64,000 bases of DNA from Topomyia yanbarensis (GCF_030247195.1 NC_080671.1:209687993-209751992); one strand, 5' to 3'. Counted from the stretch's first letter, positions 31,389-44,100 are shown. Notes: generated from the sequence alone by a model not told the origin. Translations and numbers: made by a program.

Positions 31389-31668
31389 GAAGCGAAATCT
31401 CGAGAAAATAAAAAGCAGCACAGTATAAACAATCGTCGTTTTATGTCTTTTTTCACACTAGCTGACAACACCTACATCAAGTAGCCCTTCACAACATTTA
31501 GTTTCCAATCCAAACGTCTGCTGATTTCACATTTGTCCAATCACGAGCTGGTTCAGAATTGGTTCAAAAACAGGAGACAGAGCTGGCGGATCCTGTAACA
31601 AATTTCATAAACCTTTTAATAGTTTCTTGTATAACTCTGCCGCTCGCGTAAGCCCAATTTTTTAGCTC
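31389..31668. other. Spacer, nothing recognised
   Basis: Unremarkable AT-rich sequence. Confidence 0.4.
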
Positions 31669-32196
31669 ATGCTCTTATTGTGCACTTTGTTATCCTCCCA
31701 AAGGTTTAGTTTGATAATTGCTCATTGTGAAATATCATGTTTCGCGTTGAAATACACTGCGAAAACGCTTTACACATCTTATGTATTCAAATTGCCATTC
31801 TCGGAAGTTTTTCGAGCTGTCAAAAAGGGGTACTTTTTTGTTTCCTACAATGGGTACTTTTTATCCATTTCACAACCTCATGATGAGGTAATGCCAATGG
31901 GTATATTGATTCTGATAATGGGTGAAAATCCTTTAATAATTTCAAGAGAATCAACCTGCAAATTGTGGATCGAAGCGGAACCTGCATATTATCGGCTCGT
32001 AGCCGAAACCATGCCGGAATCGAAACATTTCGGCAAGTTTAAACCACTGACTGCTTTGGAAGCCAACAAAAATATTCTGACCAGTGACAGGTTCTATGGC
32101 TTTAGAGCAAAATTCCTATCGAGATTCCTTTATGGTGATGAGCATATTATCACCATGTTTCCATTATCACTCTACTCATTTGAAGCCGTTGGTTAG
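31669..32196 (+). CDS. Unidentified 175-codon ORF
   Basis: Open from ATG 31669 to TAG 32194-32196. Contains KKGYFFVSYNGYFLSISQ, GILILIMGENPLIISRESTC and CKLWIEAEPAYYRLVAE. No motif, signal or membrane pattern that I can name. The length is above what is common by chance in this region, but there is no supporting splice or promoter signal, and a dispersed repeat begins just downstream. May be a gene remnant or chance. Confidence 0.25.
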   Translation: MLLLCTLLSSQRFSLIIAHCEISCFALKYTAKTLYTSYVFKLPFSEVFRAVKKGYFFVSYNGYFLSISQPHDEVMPMGILILIMGENPLIISRESTCKLWIEAEPAYYRLVAETMPESKHFGKFKPLTALEANKNILTSDRFYGFRAKFLSRFLYGDEHIITMFPLSLYSFEAVG

Positions 32197-32249
32197 AGCA
32201 ACGTCTGCCATGGAACACGAGAATTTCACTGTTTCACTGATTCGATTTG

Positions 32250-33211
32250 TAGTTATAGGCCACTAACAGCCATTCAAAATCTCTTTGGCCACATTGGCCA
32301 CCATCATCGGTTCCGGAAGCCCCGGCGGAAGTATCCAAATTCAACATAATGTTTATATCGGTTTCTCGGAGATGGCTGGACCGATATGACCGACCAAACT
32401 TAGTCTGAAATGGAATGTGTTGCGTCCCCTGAAACAGATATTGAATTTCATCCTGATCCGACTTCCGATTCCGGAGTTACGGGTTGTGGGGTGAGGTCAC
32501 ATAGAAAATTCCGATTCTATCCGATACCGCGATGAATGCAAAACGATAAAAATTTTGGTAAAATGGGTGCGAAATAGCTTGCAGTTTTAGGATACTGACG
32601 GCTAACCGAAGTCTTATTGACTATATTGACCACCATAGACGGTTCTGGAAGTGCCCCGGGAAAGAGCCCACCTATTAAAATTAACAAACTCACATCAGTT
32701 TATCGGAGATAGTTGTGCCGATCTTCACAAATTCAGTCTCAAATGAAATGGTATGTCTACAAAATTATATGGTTTCGGAAATATAGACTGAACCGTCCCG
32801 TCGCATATGAAATTCCCATATAAGCACAAACTCAACTTTTTTCAATGGGGAGACCCCATTAAATTTCAGAAATCGAATTCGTATTATTGATGCCAAACAT
32901 CTTTAAAATGCATGAAACGTTGCGATGTGATGTTATATCGAATTTTTTTTTGACGAAGATATACCTTTTGAGACTTAGCACCATGTGTGAAAGATAAAGT
33001 ATCCTTCACACATGATGCGAACATTACCCTTTTTCTCTCACAAGATGCTCAAGACGGCCAAACTAACTCTTTACCCGCTGGTTACTGGTTCTGATGGTTC
33101 AAGTTTTCGATTGGGCCTTTTTTCTTCTACACAATTTAGAACTCGAATATTGATTTCTTTTCTTGTATATATTTGTCATATCATGTATAATAAACATGTT
33201 TTATATACATT
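32250..33211 (+). repeat. Dispersed non-coding repeat, copy A
   Basis: Contains GGTTCCGGAAGCCCCGGCGG (32308), CCGGAGTTACGGGTTGTGG (32473), TAGACGGTTCTGGAAGTGCC (32635) and GCCAAACATCTTTAAAATGC (32892). The same words in the same order occur at 39590-40500, and partly at 38640-39170. Short ORFs inside are not conserved in frame. It is an old non-autonomous element family; I cannot name the superfamily. Confidence 0.7.
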
Positions 33212-33448
33212 TCTCGACAAACATATGATTACGGCCTAAAAGCCAACTGTTACAATCCACGTTGAATGGAAATTCCGGACAAACCGTTACACGCCAATCA
33301 CAGTTGTTGGTAGTAAACGAAAGAGAAAAGTTTTCTCTTTCATAAACTGTTGTGAACTGTGTTCGACTAGTAACGGTTTGTCTGGAATTTCCATTCAAAG
33401 TGGATTTTGACAGTTGGCTTTTAGGCCGTAATCATATGTTTATCGAGA
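33212..33448. mobile_element. 237-bp palindromic MITE
   Basis: Inverted arms TCTCGACAAACATATGATTA and (reverse strand) TCTCGATAAACATATGATTA continue inward through CGGCCTAAAAGCCAACTGT, AATGGAAATTCC and ACAAACCGTTAC for about 85 bp on each side. The centre is a short AAAAGTTTTCTCTTT segment. Non-coding; no clear target duplication. Confidence 0.7.
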
Positions 33449-33769
33449 TTTGAAAGCTGAATATAAACCCAGTAAATTTTGTAGAGCTCAATCGGCCCGA
33501 TTATCAGGCCGACTAAGCCCGATAACGGGCCGATCAGAGCAGGATATCGGGTTTATATCCTGCAATTTTGCACCATTTGTATAAACCGCGTCAACCTTCG
33601 AATATGCCAGCCGCATCGACGTAATCGGACCGACGTGAGCCCGATGTAGAACTATAGAAAATCGGGCGACCGTCGTGCTCATTATTTTCGTTTTCTTCTT
33701 CTTATTTTAAACGTTTGGTTTTTCTTTTTTTCAAATAAAAGCAAAAACAGCAATATTTTTTTGCTTCAA
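33449..33769. other. Spacer with short GC palindromes
   Basis: Holds overlapping CGGCCCGAT / ATCGGGCC-type words between 33490 and 33550 and a pyrimidine-rich stretch near 33690-33730. No gene recognised. Confidence 0.4.
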
Positions 33770-34542
33770 AATTTTTATTAGCGCCAGGACGTTATATTTC
33801 TTGTTAAACAACGTTAGCTTTAGTGGCGGATATTCCATCAGAGGCGGTTGAAACTCCGGAACAATTCTCGTAATCTGTGGCAAAGGAGCGGAATCAATTC
33901 TACTTAATTTTGCCGGTTTGCTCGATTCAATCATGCTAAATGGAACCATCGCATTCAATGTTACCGGCGTCGAGAAAGACATCCACATTTAATCGTGTCG
34001 GTCGGGGCGCTACGCGTTCCACTTTCGGAGTGTTCATCACCAGGCTCGAGGCTTTACTACATAATTTCTTCGTCTGCAGCTGCTGATTCGCCGACCCTCG
34101 ACACGGGGGCGAAGCCGTGTATGTAATTTCCCGAGCTTGCTTTGTACCAGCTTCGCCTGAATCAACCTCCGATAGTTCCTTACATTGTTTCTTAATCCAA
34201 TCGGCATCCAGTTCTGTCGAAGGCGCAATCACACTATTTTCCGCATCAATCTCATCCTCGTGTCTATGTGTTCGGATCATCTTCAGATGAGGTTTCGTCG
34301 GAATGAGCAACGATCCCTCCCGTTCCACCTTGTGTCAGCCTGAAACACGGACTTCTCTGACGGGGCAATTCGAACCAATGGGAGCTGTCGAAGAATTGTT
34401 TCTCCTCCACCACACATGAAATTGACCCGGCTTCGAGTACAGGCTAGTCATCGATTGACTCTTATTTAACGGCGATTGCATTTTGTCGTGGTACTTTACC
34501 AACCGGTTAACCAATCCTCGGCTCTGAACATCCGCGTAAATC
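33770..34542 (-). pseudogene. Spliced gene remnant, last exon (unidentified)
   Basis: Minus strand. A strong splice acceptor (TTTTGCAG at 34543-34550) opens a frame reading IYADVQSRGLVNRLVKYHDK and SLYSKPGQFHVWWRRNN. A TGA at 34335-34337 interrupts, but the same frame continues with REGSLLIPTKPHLKMIRTH, ELDADWIKKQCKELSEVDSG and NTPKVERVAPRPTRLNVDVF. Near 33965 a frame change leads to RIVPEFQPPLMEYPPLKLT and NKKYNV. A polyadenylation-like AATAAA lies at about 33776. With one stop and one frameshift it is probably a pseudogene. I do not recognise the protein; it is hydrophilic, without membrane segments, and unlike the retroelement ORFs around it. Confidence 0.5.
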
Positions 34543-34597
34543 CTGCAAAATTAAACGAATTAGAACCTATAAAGGACGTGTAGACTTGCAAACTCAC

Positions 34598-34898
34598 TTA
34601 GGATCAATCAATCGATCCACACTGGACCCGGACGCCATTCAGCTTCTTCTAAAATTTGTCCTGCTATTTTGCAACGGAGAGGTAGGCTTCTTTTCCCAAC
34701 TCCAACCTGTCCTACCGGACTACCGTAAAGATTCCCCCGGATACCGCTGCTGTCCAACTGTGTCGACTCTGCCATCGGACTACTCAGCTTTCTGTTCAAA
34801 TTTCCACTGCTCAGTTCCCCTCGGGCACCGCCGCTGCCAGCGATCCCTCCACTAGCAAAGGCGAACGACGTGTATCGGCTGCCGTTGTGGTTCATTTC
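34598..34898 (-). pseudogene. Spliced gene remnant, upstream exon (unidentified)
   Basis: Minus-strand exon bounded by an acceptor (TTTTCTTTGCAG just above 34898) and a donor (GTGAG at 34593-34597). The intron to the next exon is 55 nt, a usual size for dipteran introns. An ATG at 34893-34895 opens MNHNGSRYTSFAFASGG, a serine/glycine-rich N terminus, continuing SSGNLNRKLSSPMAESTQLD and GIRGNLYGSPVGQVGVGKRS. This frame ends in a stop before the donor. Another frame with its own ATG (MASGSSVDRLIDPK) joins the next exon in frame, so a frameshift probably lies between. Family unknown. Confidence 0.5.
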
Positions 34899-35690
34899 CT
34901 GCAAAGAAAAAAAAGTTTGGTAATTGGAGGTCCAAGAATCAGAAATGTAAACACACCACACAAACTAACCACGAAATAATTATGCAACCATTAGATTATT
35001 AGTGGTTCAATTGGAGCTCAAGCTCCGGAGTAACACTTGCATTTTTCGACCACTACCAATCGTCCTATAGCTCGGTGCTGGTCGTATCCTTCCGAGTTTT
35101 GTACAATTTCCATAATGCAAGGATATAAAAAAACGACGGTTTGTGCTATTCAAGGAAGTCAGATTGCCAGGTGATACAGACTATTACTATACTGAAAGTT
35201 TTTCCATCCGACAAAGTTTATCGTTACCATTAATTTGAAATATTTAGACGATCGCAAAACTTTGAAACTCGGGAAGCATTTGGACTCGAACGAGTTTGCA
35301 TGACACTGGTTTCTGGGCAGGTTAATGTGTCTGGATTAGTGTCCAGGGTGGACTATCATGGAGATCAGGTGTAAACAATACTACCAAAAAAAGTCCTGAA
35401 TAAGTGTCACGAAAACAAATAAATTACCGAATGCCATGATCAAGTTCAACACCTGAAAAAAAACGAATCTGTGAATAAATTTGAATAGATTTTGCGAATA
35501 ATACGGTGCATTGTTTTAGCTGTTTATCTAAGGGATCAGATTGGATTGACCTAGATTATCGGGGTCTGATGGGGTGGTAGTCTGAGGGGACTGGTGGATC
35601 TGAGGGGGTTTAACGAGTTGGGGTTAGGACATGGCGGTGCGATATGTGGGGGAGTAACCCTTCGCCACACACTCCAGTTAAAACCCAGAG
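34899..35690. other. Upstream flank of the gene remnant, nothing firm
   Basis: Contains AT-rich sequence and from 35545 a G-rich, GGGG-containing stretch. A first exon or promoter of the spliced remnant could be here but no signal is convincing. Confidence 0.35.
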
Positions 35691-36020
35691 TACATTTTCC
35701 TCGAGAGTACTGGAGCAGTAGAGCTATAGTCTCGACAGGACTCCCAACAATACAATTGAAAACAAGACGGGAAATGTTACCCAGTAAACTGCTTAAGGCC
35801 AATTACAGTGGGCCGTGATTCTGAATGTGATATTCATTTTACGGTTCAGATATGTGCGGGCGTAGGGAGTTCGCGATTGCGTGTATCATAGTGAAGGGTT
35901 TAGGCGTTTGTACATTAACGTTTTCGATCGCGTATGAGTTACTATGTCGCGTGTGATAACGTGTATGTAACTTCGCGTGTATAAATTATATTTTATGACC
36001 GTGTGCCTTTCGCATATTCG
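35691..36020 (+). repeat. Degenerate dispersed repeat related to 38290-38640
   Basis: TCGAGAG, GAGCAGTAGAGCTA, CTCG and AGGACTCCC words at 35700-35750 correspond to those at 38535-38585. The CG-rich GCGATTGCGTGTATCAT section resembles 38430-38510. The order of the two blocks differs, suggesting rearranged copies. Confidence 0.45.
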
Positions 36021-36154
36021 CATGTGTTCTTGGATGATCGCGGACCGTGAATCAGATACGTAATTTTTGGTGTACGGTTCAGATGCAAGAAGAAAGTGAG
36101 TTTTTCCATATCACCAGAGTTCACTAGTGTCGCCATGGAACGTGTTGTCTAGTG

Positions 36155-36612
36155 GATATGAACGACCAAAAATAAAAGTCGCTAGGACAAAACATGCTTC
36201 GTAAAACCCGCTTCAAATGTATTAGAATGTAAAATTCTGATATAAACTTCAAGCATAAAAATCGAACTGAGATTCTCCCCTCTAAGAGCCGGATTAAATA
36301 ACCTTCAGTATAAAAACCGGAAAACTATAACCGATTCTTACAAAGTAGTTTTTTAGCTGACTTTTTATCTTGAACGTCGCGATATACGGATACTCCTGCA
36401 TACGAATTATTTAATTTTAACCGGTTTTTAAACTGGAGGTTCATCCTTGTCGAGTTTTGCGGTTGACAACTTTTTTGGCGTTTCTTATGCTGAAGGATCT
36501 CAGTCCGATTCTTACGCTTGAAGTTTATTTCTGATCTTTACATTCTAATAGCGGGTTTAATGAAACATTTTCTGTCCTTGTGAGTTTTATTTTCCGTTGT
36601 TCATATGGGCGT
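36155..36612. mobile_element. Degenerate foldback element
   Basis: Inverted arms of about 120-150 bp: ATTAGAATGTAAAATTCTGA, TAAACTTCAAGC and CGAACTGAGAT on the left (36210-36275) match the reverse strand of 36500-36560. No coding content and no clear target duplication. Confidence 0.6.
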
Positions 36613-36649
36613 TATTTTTTGCATGTAACTAAATGTGTGAAGTTAAGGG

Positions 36650-38275
36650 ACCCACGTAGACCGAAATTTGAGATTTTTTGAACCCAGCACCCCCCTCCCC
36701 CTAGTAGACTCAGTAGACTTTTGCCAACCCCCTCCTCCTCTAAAGGCTAAGTAGACTTTTCGATATTTTTATTTGTGGAAATATGAAAATAGCAAGAAGC
36801 ACATTATAACGTTCAAATAAAAATTTAACCTGAGACATTCAGATTTATTTCAAGCTTTTCAAATATTAAGAACAAAAACAAATATTGATGAATAAAGCTT
36901 TTGACATTGGTTTTTTGTGTACTACTGCTAAAATCAATTAGTAACAATTTAAGGAAATATAAAATCAAAATATTTTTCTCCAAAATACAAGACTTGTATG
37001 TCGAATTTTATAAATTTCTTACAGTTTTGAGAAAGGTTTCCGTTTTAGTTTCACTATACTATAAGTTGGACTTATAAGAACACCGTGTAGTATGTAATTT
37101 AATACAAGTGTGAATTTAAAAGTGCTTTCAAATATTTGTATAGCGAAAAACTTCTTTTCTAAGTAAGTCACACAAGAATGTTTCAAAAGATATATTGCTA
37201 TAACTAATTCAAGTTTAGCTGAAATGCTACTTTTACCAACAGTGCGTGATTGCTAAGCTAGCAAGTACTTTTTGAGCATTAGTGAAGCGTAAAATCAGAT
37301 AAACTTTAGATAATTTGAAATTGTATTATCTAGACTGAAATATTTAACTAAACATGCACGCAAAATTTCAATTTTCGTAACAAATTTCAATATTTCTAAG
37401 AATGGGATAATCTGAATTGTCTTATTCGATTAAGGGGACGAAACTGTCCTAATCTTTCCGAAAATATTTATTTTTCTTATGTAATCAATAGTCATATCAC
37501 CTAAGTAAGTATTATCGCTAAGTATTAAATCTTAACTCCGAATATTTATATAGTAGAATCGGATTGCACGGATTTGCGCCGGGTCAAAACGTAAAATTTA
37601 ACGGGTGTTTCAAGATTTTGAAATTAGTGTAAACGATTGCAAAATAAATTTCAAACTGATCAACTCGAGTGAACGCTTTGTTGAAGTAGTTTAACTACAC
37701 AGCTTGAGTCACCAAAATTATTAAATTAAAAATTTAAAAAATCAGACCAGCTATTGTCAAAAATCGGGCGTTTCTTGTTATCATGGTGGTTTTAATGCTT
37801 TACTTTGACCATTTTTGAACTTTAACTGGTTCATACATTTACTGGTCCATGCGTGTCTGCTAGTGGTGTCTGAGATGATAATTCACGACTAGATTTTACA
37901 GTCAAAACCTTCTACGGAGAGGAATTTTGGGAGATCGTCTTTAGAACTGTCATTTTGTGTTATTCCTAGATTTTTTTCATGAGATTAAAACTATATCTAA
38001 ATGTACGCAAGAAAGTTTGTTGCTTTGTCCAATTACGTGGGTTTTGGGTTGAGTGGTTGCCTAAAGAGAAGTTACCTCAATAGTGTACTAGCTTCGAAGT
38101 GTCTGCATAAATACATCTAGCTGAATCAACTAGTATGTTGAACACAATTCGCTTTAAATCCCATTAGTAATACGAAAATCACAAAAAAAAAATCAAAATC
38201 TACGCAGATTTTTGCAAATAGACCGTCTCCCCTCTCGTAGACAAACGTAGATTTTTGTCCACCCTATGAGTCCAC
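36650..38275. other. AT-rich non-coding segment with GTAGAC-rich ends
   Basis: Begins with CCCACGTAGACCG and a C-rich stretch containing AGTAGACTCAGTAGAC, and ends with AAATCTACGCAG and TCTCGTAGACAAACGTAGAT, so it may be an old DNA element with degenerate inverted ends. Between them are 1.4 kb of AT-rich DNA without ORFs over 60 codons. Confidence 0.4.
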
Positions 38276-38289
38276 GTTTATGAACGGCC

Positions 38290-39183
38290 GCTAAGTTGCT
38301 AGGACGGAGGATAAAGATTTCCGGACGAGACCGATTCATGCTCGCGCGAACACGGCCGTTTGTGTGTTCGCGTTTGTAACTTCATAAATACTAACACGTT
38401 CATCTTATTACCGGGATATTCTCAAGTTTGCACGATCGCGAACGTAGATGTGCGTATATTATCGCGAAGGGCGTAAGCGTTCGTATGTTAATGTGTTTGT
38501 CGCATGTGCTCGCATGCATAAATTCTTTTTTTTTCGAGAGTTGTCCTATTGGAGCTGTAGAGCTAGACTCTCGGAAGGGCTCCCCGTCAAAATCACATGC
38601 TACAATTTGCAGACGAGACAGGCAATGTTACAGTTACAGGTTGTGGCGCGCGATCACATAGCAAATTGTGATTCAAACCGATACTCCGATGAAAGCAAAA
38701 AAGGTAAAAATTTCGCTAAAATGTCTCTCAAACAACTTAAATTTGCTGTTCTAGGTCACCGACGGCCAATTAAACTTTCGTTGACTACATTGACCACCAT
38801 AGACGGTTCCGGAAGTGCCCGGGAAAAGCGGCCATCTTTCAAAATTTACGAACTCACGCCAGTTTCCCGGAAATGGTTAAGCCGATTTTCACAAACTTAG
38901 TCCCAAATGATAGCTATAATATCCCCATAGATGTCTATAAAATTTCGTACGGATCGCTTATATGGGTCCGGAAATATAGACTAAATCGTCCGGTCACATA
39001 TGAAATTCCCATATAAGCCGGAACTCAAATTTTTTTTCAAAGGGGGGACCCTATGAAATACGAATTCGTATTTTTGATGCCAAACATCTTTAAAATGCAT
39101 GAAACGTCGAGATTTTATGTTATCTCGAAATTTTTTTTTTTTACAAATATCGACTTTTGGGGACTTTGCCGATTTCGCACCTT
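38290..39183 (+). repeat. Dispersed non-coding repeat, partial copy B
   Basis: The first part resembles 35691-36020. From 38640 on it matches the second half of copy A and copy C (CGGTTCCGGAAGTGCCCGGG at about 38806, ATATAAGCCGGAACTCAA, GCCAAACATCTTTAAAATGC). ORFs inside are not shared in frame with the other copies. Confidence 0.65.
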
Positions 39184-40590
39184 TTTGCCTTTCTCAATAG
39201 AAAGGTATTGCAATTGCTCTGAAAACCGACTTTTTAACGGAGGCCCGGAGGGCCGAGTGACATATACCATTCGATTCAGTTCGTCGAGTTCGGCAAATGT
39301 CTGTGTGTGTATGTATGTGTGTGTGTATGTGTGTCAGTGTGTGTGTACGCGAACACAATCTCACTCACTTTTCTCAGAGATGGATGAACCGAGTTTTACA
39401 AACTTAGTCCCAAATGAAAGGTGCAACGTTCCCATAGGCTGCAATTGAATTTCTAATGGATCCGACTTCCGGTTCCGGAATTACAGGGTGATGAGTACGA
39501 TCACGCAGAAAATGTCGATTTTAAGAAATTCTGCAATGAATGTATAATGGTAAAATTTTTTCAAAAATTTGACCACAACTGCTTCGATTTGTAGTACTAG
39601 GTCATTAACAGCCATTCAAAGTCTCTTTGGTCACATTGGCCACCATCATCGGTTCCGGAAGCCCCGGCGGAAGTATCCAAATTCAGACTAACAGTCACAT
39701 CGGTTTCTCGGAGATGGCTAGACCGAATCAACCAAACTTAGTCTCAAATGAAAGATGTTGCGTCCCCGTAAATGGCTATTAAATTTTATCCCCAACCGAC
39801 TTCCGGTTCCGGAGTTACGGGTTGTGGCGTGCGATCACATAGCAAATTATGATTCAAACCGATACTCCGATGGAAGCAAAAAAGGAAAAAAAAATCGCTA
39901 AAATGTCTCTCAAATAACTTAACTTTGCAGTTCTAGGTCACCGACGGCCAAACAAACTTTCGTTGACTACATTGACCACCAAGGACGGTTCCGGAAGTGC
40001 CCGGGAAAAGCGGCCATCTTTCATAACTAGCAAACTCATATCAGTTTCTCGGAAATGGTTGGGCCGATTTTCACAAACTTAGTCCCAAATGATATCATAT
40101 CCCCACAGATGTCTGTAAAATTTCGCACGGATCGCTTGTATGGTTCCGGAAATATAGACTGAACGGTCCGGTCACACATGAAATTCCAATATAAGCCGGA
40201 ACTCAAAATTTTTTTCAAGGGGGGGACCCCATGAAATTTCAGAAATCGAATTCGTATTTTTGATGCCAAACATCTTTAAAATGCATGAAACGTCGAGATT
40301 TTATGTTACCACGAAATATTTTTTTTTAAGGATCGACTTTTTGGGACTTTGCCGATTTCGCACCTTTTTTCAGTTCAATATTACCGTGGCTGTTTTTTTC
40401 TTTTTCAAAATTTTAGAACTCGAATAATGATTTATTTTCCTGTATATAGTTGTTATGTGATGTATAATAATAAAATGTATTATATGCATTTAAAAGTTTT
40501 TAATGAATATAAACAACGCACACATTCTCGTGATTCATGATTGAGAAAGACACAATTGCACCGCTAGGTGGATTAAAATAGGTTTTTCAG
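39184..40590 (+). mobile_element. Dispersed non-autonomous element, copy C, with (TG)n tract
   Basis: Starts near GCCTTTCTCAATAGAAAGG (39187) and ends near ATTGAGAAAGACACAATTGC (40540), an imperfect inverted pair, followed by ACCGCTAGGTGG. The interior has GGAGGCCCGGAGGGCCGAG, a TGTGTGTATG microsatellite (39300-39345), and the module shared with copies A and B (39590-40500). The same 3' end recurs alone at 54950-55000. Non-coding. Confidence 0.6.
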
Positions 40591-40719
40591 TTCAATATTA
40601 CCGTGGCTGTTGATGGTAAGTCTAGTTTACACTTGTATAACGATGGAGCTATTCAAACAGGGTTGCTATGATTAGGCAAATATGTGCCAAATCAATCAAG
40701 TCCGAAAAATTTTGAAAGT
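40591..40719. other. Spacer
   Basis: Begins with a repeat of TTCAGTTCAATATTACCGTG already present at 40371; otherwise unremarkable. Confidence 0.4.
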
Positions 40720-41100
40720 CTAAATTCCAAAGTTCTAACATCCTAATATTCTAGAATTCTAATATTGTACTATTCTTATACAGTGAAACCCGTTTTTTTC
40801 AGCCCTTTGGTGAAATTTAGACTGGCAAAACGAGGACATTGACATGTTTTTCCAATCTGTATGTTACACATCCTTGCTCTCACTTGAGTACTATTGCTCT
40901 AAAGTTTCTTTATTTTCTCTACTCAGTAATCTCTAGCTAATTGAATGTCGTTCAAAAGTGAAAGGAGGTAAATATTAAATTTATTAAAAAAAGGGAAAAA
41001 ATAAAATTCTGAAACCACAAAATTCTAAAATTATAAAGAAATAAAGAACTAAAAACTAAAGTTGTAAAGTTCTAATATTCTGAAATTCTAAAATTTGAAG
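40720..41100 (+). repeat. Degenerate edge of the AAAATTCT satellite
   Basis: Irregular words such as AAAGTTCTAACATCC, ATATTCTAGAATTC and AAAATTTGAAGATTT share the A-rich / TTCT pattern but not a strict period. They pass gradually into the regular octamer array, as expected for the oldest edge of an expanding tandem repeat. Confidence 0.7.
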
Positions 41101-44100
41101 ATTTAAAAATTCTAAAATTCAAAAATTCTAAGATTATAAAATTCTGGAATTTTAAAATTCTAAAATACTAAAATTCTAAAATTCTAAAATTCTAACATTC
41201 CAAAATTCTAAAATTCTAAAATTCTAAAATTCTAAAATTCTAAAATTCTAAAATTCTAAAATTCTAAAATTCTAAAATTCTAAAATTCTAAAATTCTAAA
41301 ATTCTAAAATTCTAAAATTCTAAAATTCTAAAATTCTAAAATTCTAAAATTCTAAAATTCTAAAATCCTAAAATTCTAAAATTCTAAAATTCTAAAATTC
41401 TAAAATTCTAAAATTCTAAAATTCTAAAATTCTAAAATTCTAAAATTCTAAAATTCTAAAATTCTAAAATTCTAAAATTCTAAAATTCTAAAATTCTAAA
41501 ATTCTAAAATTCTAAAATTCTAAAATTCTAAAATTCTAAAATTCTAAAATTCTAAAATTCTAAAATTCTAAAATTCTAAAATTCTAAAATTCTAAAATTC
41601 TAAAATTCTAAAATTTTAAAATTCTACAATTCTAAAATTCTAAAATTCTAAAATTCTAAAATTCTAAAATTCTAAAATTCTAAAATTCTAAAATTCTAAA
41701 ATTCTAAAATTCTAAAATTCTAAAATTCTAAAATTCTAAAATTCTAAAATTCTAAAATTCTAAAATTCTAAAATTCTAAAATTCTAAAATTCTAAAATTC
41801 TAAAATTCTAAAATTCTAAAATTCTAAAATTCTAAAATTCTAAAATTCTAAAATTCTAAAATTCTAAAATTCTAAAATTCTAAAATTCTAAAATTCTAAA
41901 ATTCTAAAATTCTAAAATTCTAAAATTCTAAAATTCTAAAATTCTAAAATTCTAAAATTCTAAAATTCTAAAATTCTAAAATTCTAAAATTCTAAAATTC
42001 TAAAATTCTAAAATTCTAAAATTCTAAAATTCTAAAATTCTAAAATTCTAAAATTCTAAAATTCTAAAATTCTAAAATTCTAAAATTCTAAAATTCTAAA
42101 ATTCTAAAATTCTAAAATTCTAAAATTCTAAAATTCTAAAATTCTAAAATTCTAAAATTCTAAAATTCTAAAATTCTAAAATTCTAAAATTCTAAAATTC
42201 TAAAATTCTAAAATTCTAAAATTCTAAAATTCTAAAATTCTAAAATTCTAAAATTCTAAAATTCTAAAATTCTAAAATTCTAAAATTCTAAAATTCTAAA
42301 ATTCTAAAATTCTAAAATTCTAAAATTCTAAAATTCTAAAATTCTAAAATTCTAAAATTCTAAAATTCTAAAATTCTAGAATTCTAGAATTCTAAAATTC
42401 TAAAATTCTAAAATTCTAAAATTCTAAAATTCTAAAATTCTAAAATTCTAAAATTCTAAAATTCTAAAATTCTAAAATTCTAAAATTCTAAAATTCTAAA
42501 ATTCTAAAATTCTAAAATTCCAAAATTCCAAAATTCTAAAATTCTAAAATTCTAAAATTCTAAAATTCTAAAATTCTAAAATTCTAAAATTCTAAAATTC
42601 TAAAATTCTAAAATTCTAAAATTCTAAAATTCTAAAATTCTAAAATTCTAAAATTCTAAAATTCTAAAATTCTAAAATTCTAAAATTCTAAAATTCTAAA
42701 ATTCTAAAATTCTAAAATTCTAAAATTCTAAAATTCTAAAATTCTAAATTCTAAAATTCTAAAATTCTAAAATTCTAAAATTCTAAAATTCTAAAATTCT
42801 AAAATTCTAAAATTCTAAAATTCTAAAATTCTAAAATTCTAAAATTCTAAAATTCTAAAATTCTAAAATTCTAAAATTCTAAAATTCTAAAATTCTAAAA
42901 TTCTAAAATTCTAAAATTCTAAAATTCTAAAATTCTAAAATTCTAAAATTCTAAAATTCTAAAATTCTAAAATTCTAAAATTCTAAAATTCTAAAATTCT
43001 AAAATTCTAAAATTCTAAAATTCTAAAATTCTAAAATTCTAAAATTCTAAAATTCTAAAATTCTAAAATTCTAAAATTCTAAAATTCTAAAATTCTAAAA
43101 TTCTAAAATTCTAAAATTCTAAAATTCTAAAATTCTAAAATTCTAAAATTCTAAAATTCTAAAATTCTAAAATTCTAAAATTCTAAAATTCTAAAATTCT
43201 AAAATTCTAAAATTCTAAAATTCTAAAATTCTAAAATTCTAAAATTCTAAAATTCTAAAATTCTAAAATTCTAAAATTCTAAAATTCTAAAATTCTAAAA
43301 TTCTAAAATTCTAAAATTCTAAAATTCTAAAATTCTAAAATTCTAAAATTCTAAAATTCTAAAATTCTAAAATTCTAAAATTCTAAAATTCTAAAATTCT
43401 AAAATTCTAAAATTCTAAAATTCTAAAATTCTAAAATTCTAAAATTCTAAAATTCTAAAATTCTAAAATTCTAAAATTCTAAAATTCTAAAATTCTAAAA
43501 TTCTAAAATTCTAAAATTCTAAAATTCTAAAATTCTAAAATTCTAAAATTCTAAAATTCTAAAATTCTAAAATTCTAAAATTCTAAAATTCTAAAATTCT
43601 AAAATTCTAAAATTCTAAAATTCTAAAATTCTAAAATTCTAAAATTCTAAAATTCTAAAATTCTAAAATTCTAAAATTCTAAAATTCTAAAATTCTAAAA
43701 TTCTAAAATTCTAAAATTCTAAAATTCTAAAATTCTAAATTCTAAAATTCTAAAATTCTAAAATTCTAAAATTCTAAAATTCTAAAATTCTAAAATTCTA
43801 AAATTCTAAAATTCTAAAATTCTAAAATTCTAAAATTCTAAAATTCTAAAATTCTAAAATTCTAAATTCTAAAATTCTAAATTCTAAAATTCTAAAATTC
43901 TAAAATTCTAAAATTCTAAAATTCTAAAATTCTAAAATTCTAAAATTCTAAAATTCTAAAATTCTAAAATTCTAAAATTCTAAAATTCTAAAATTCTAAA
44001 ATTCTAAAATTCTAAAATTCTAAAATTCTAAAATTCTAAAATTCTAAAATTCTAAAATTCTAAAATTCTAAAATTCTAAAATTCTAAAATTCTAAAATTC

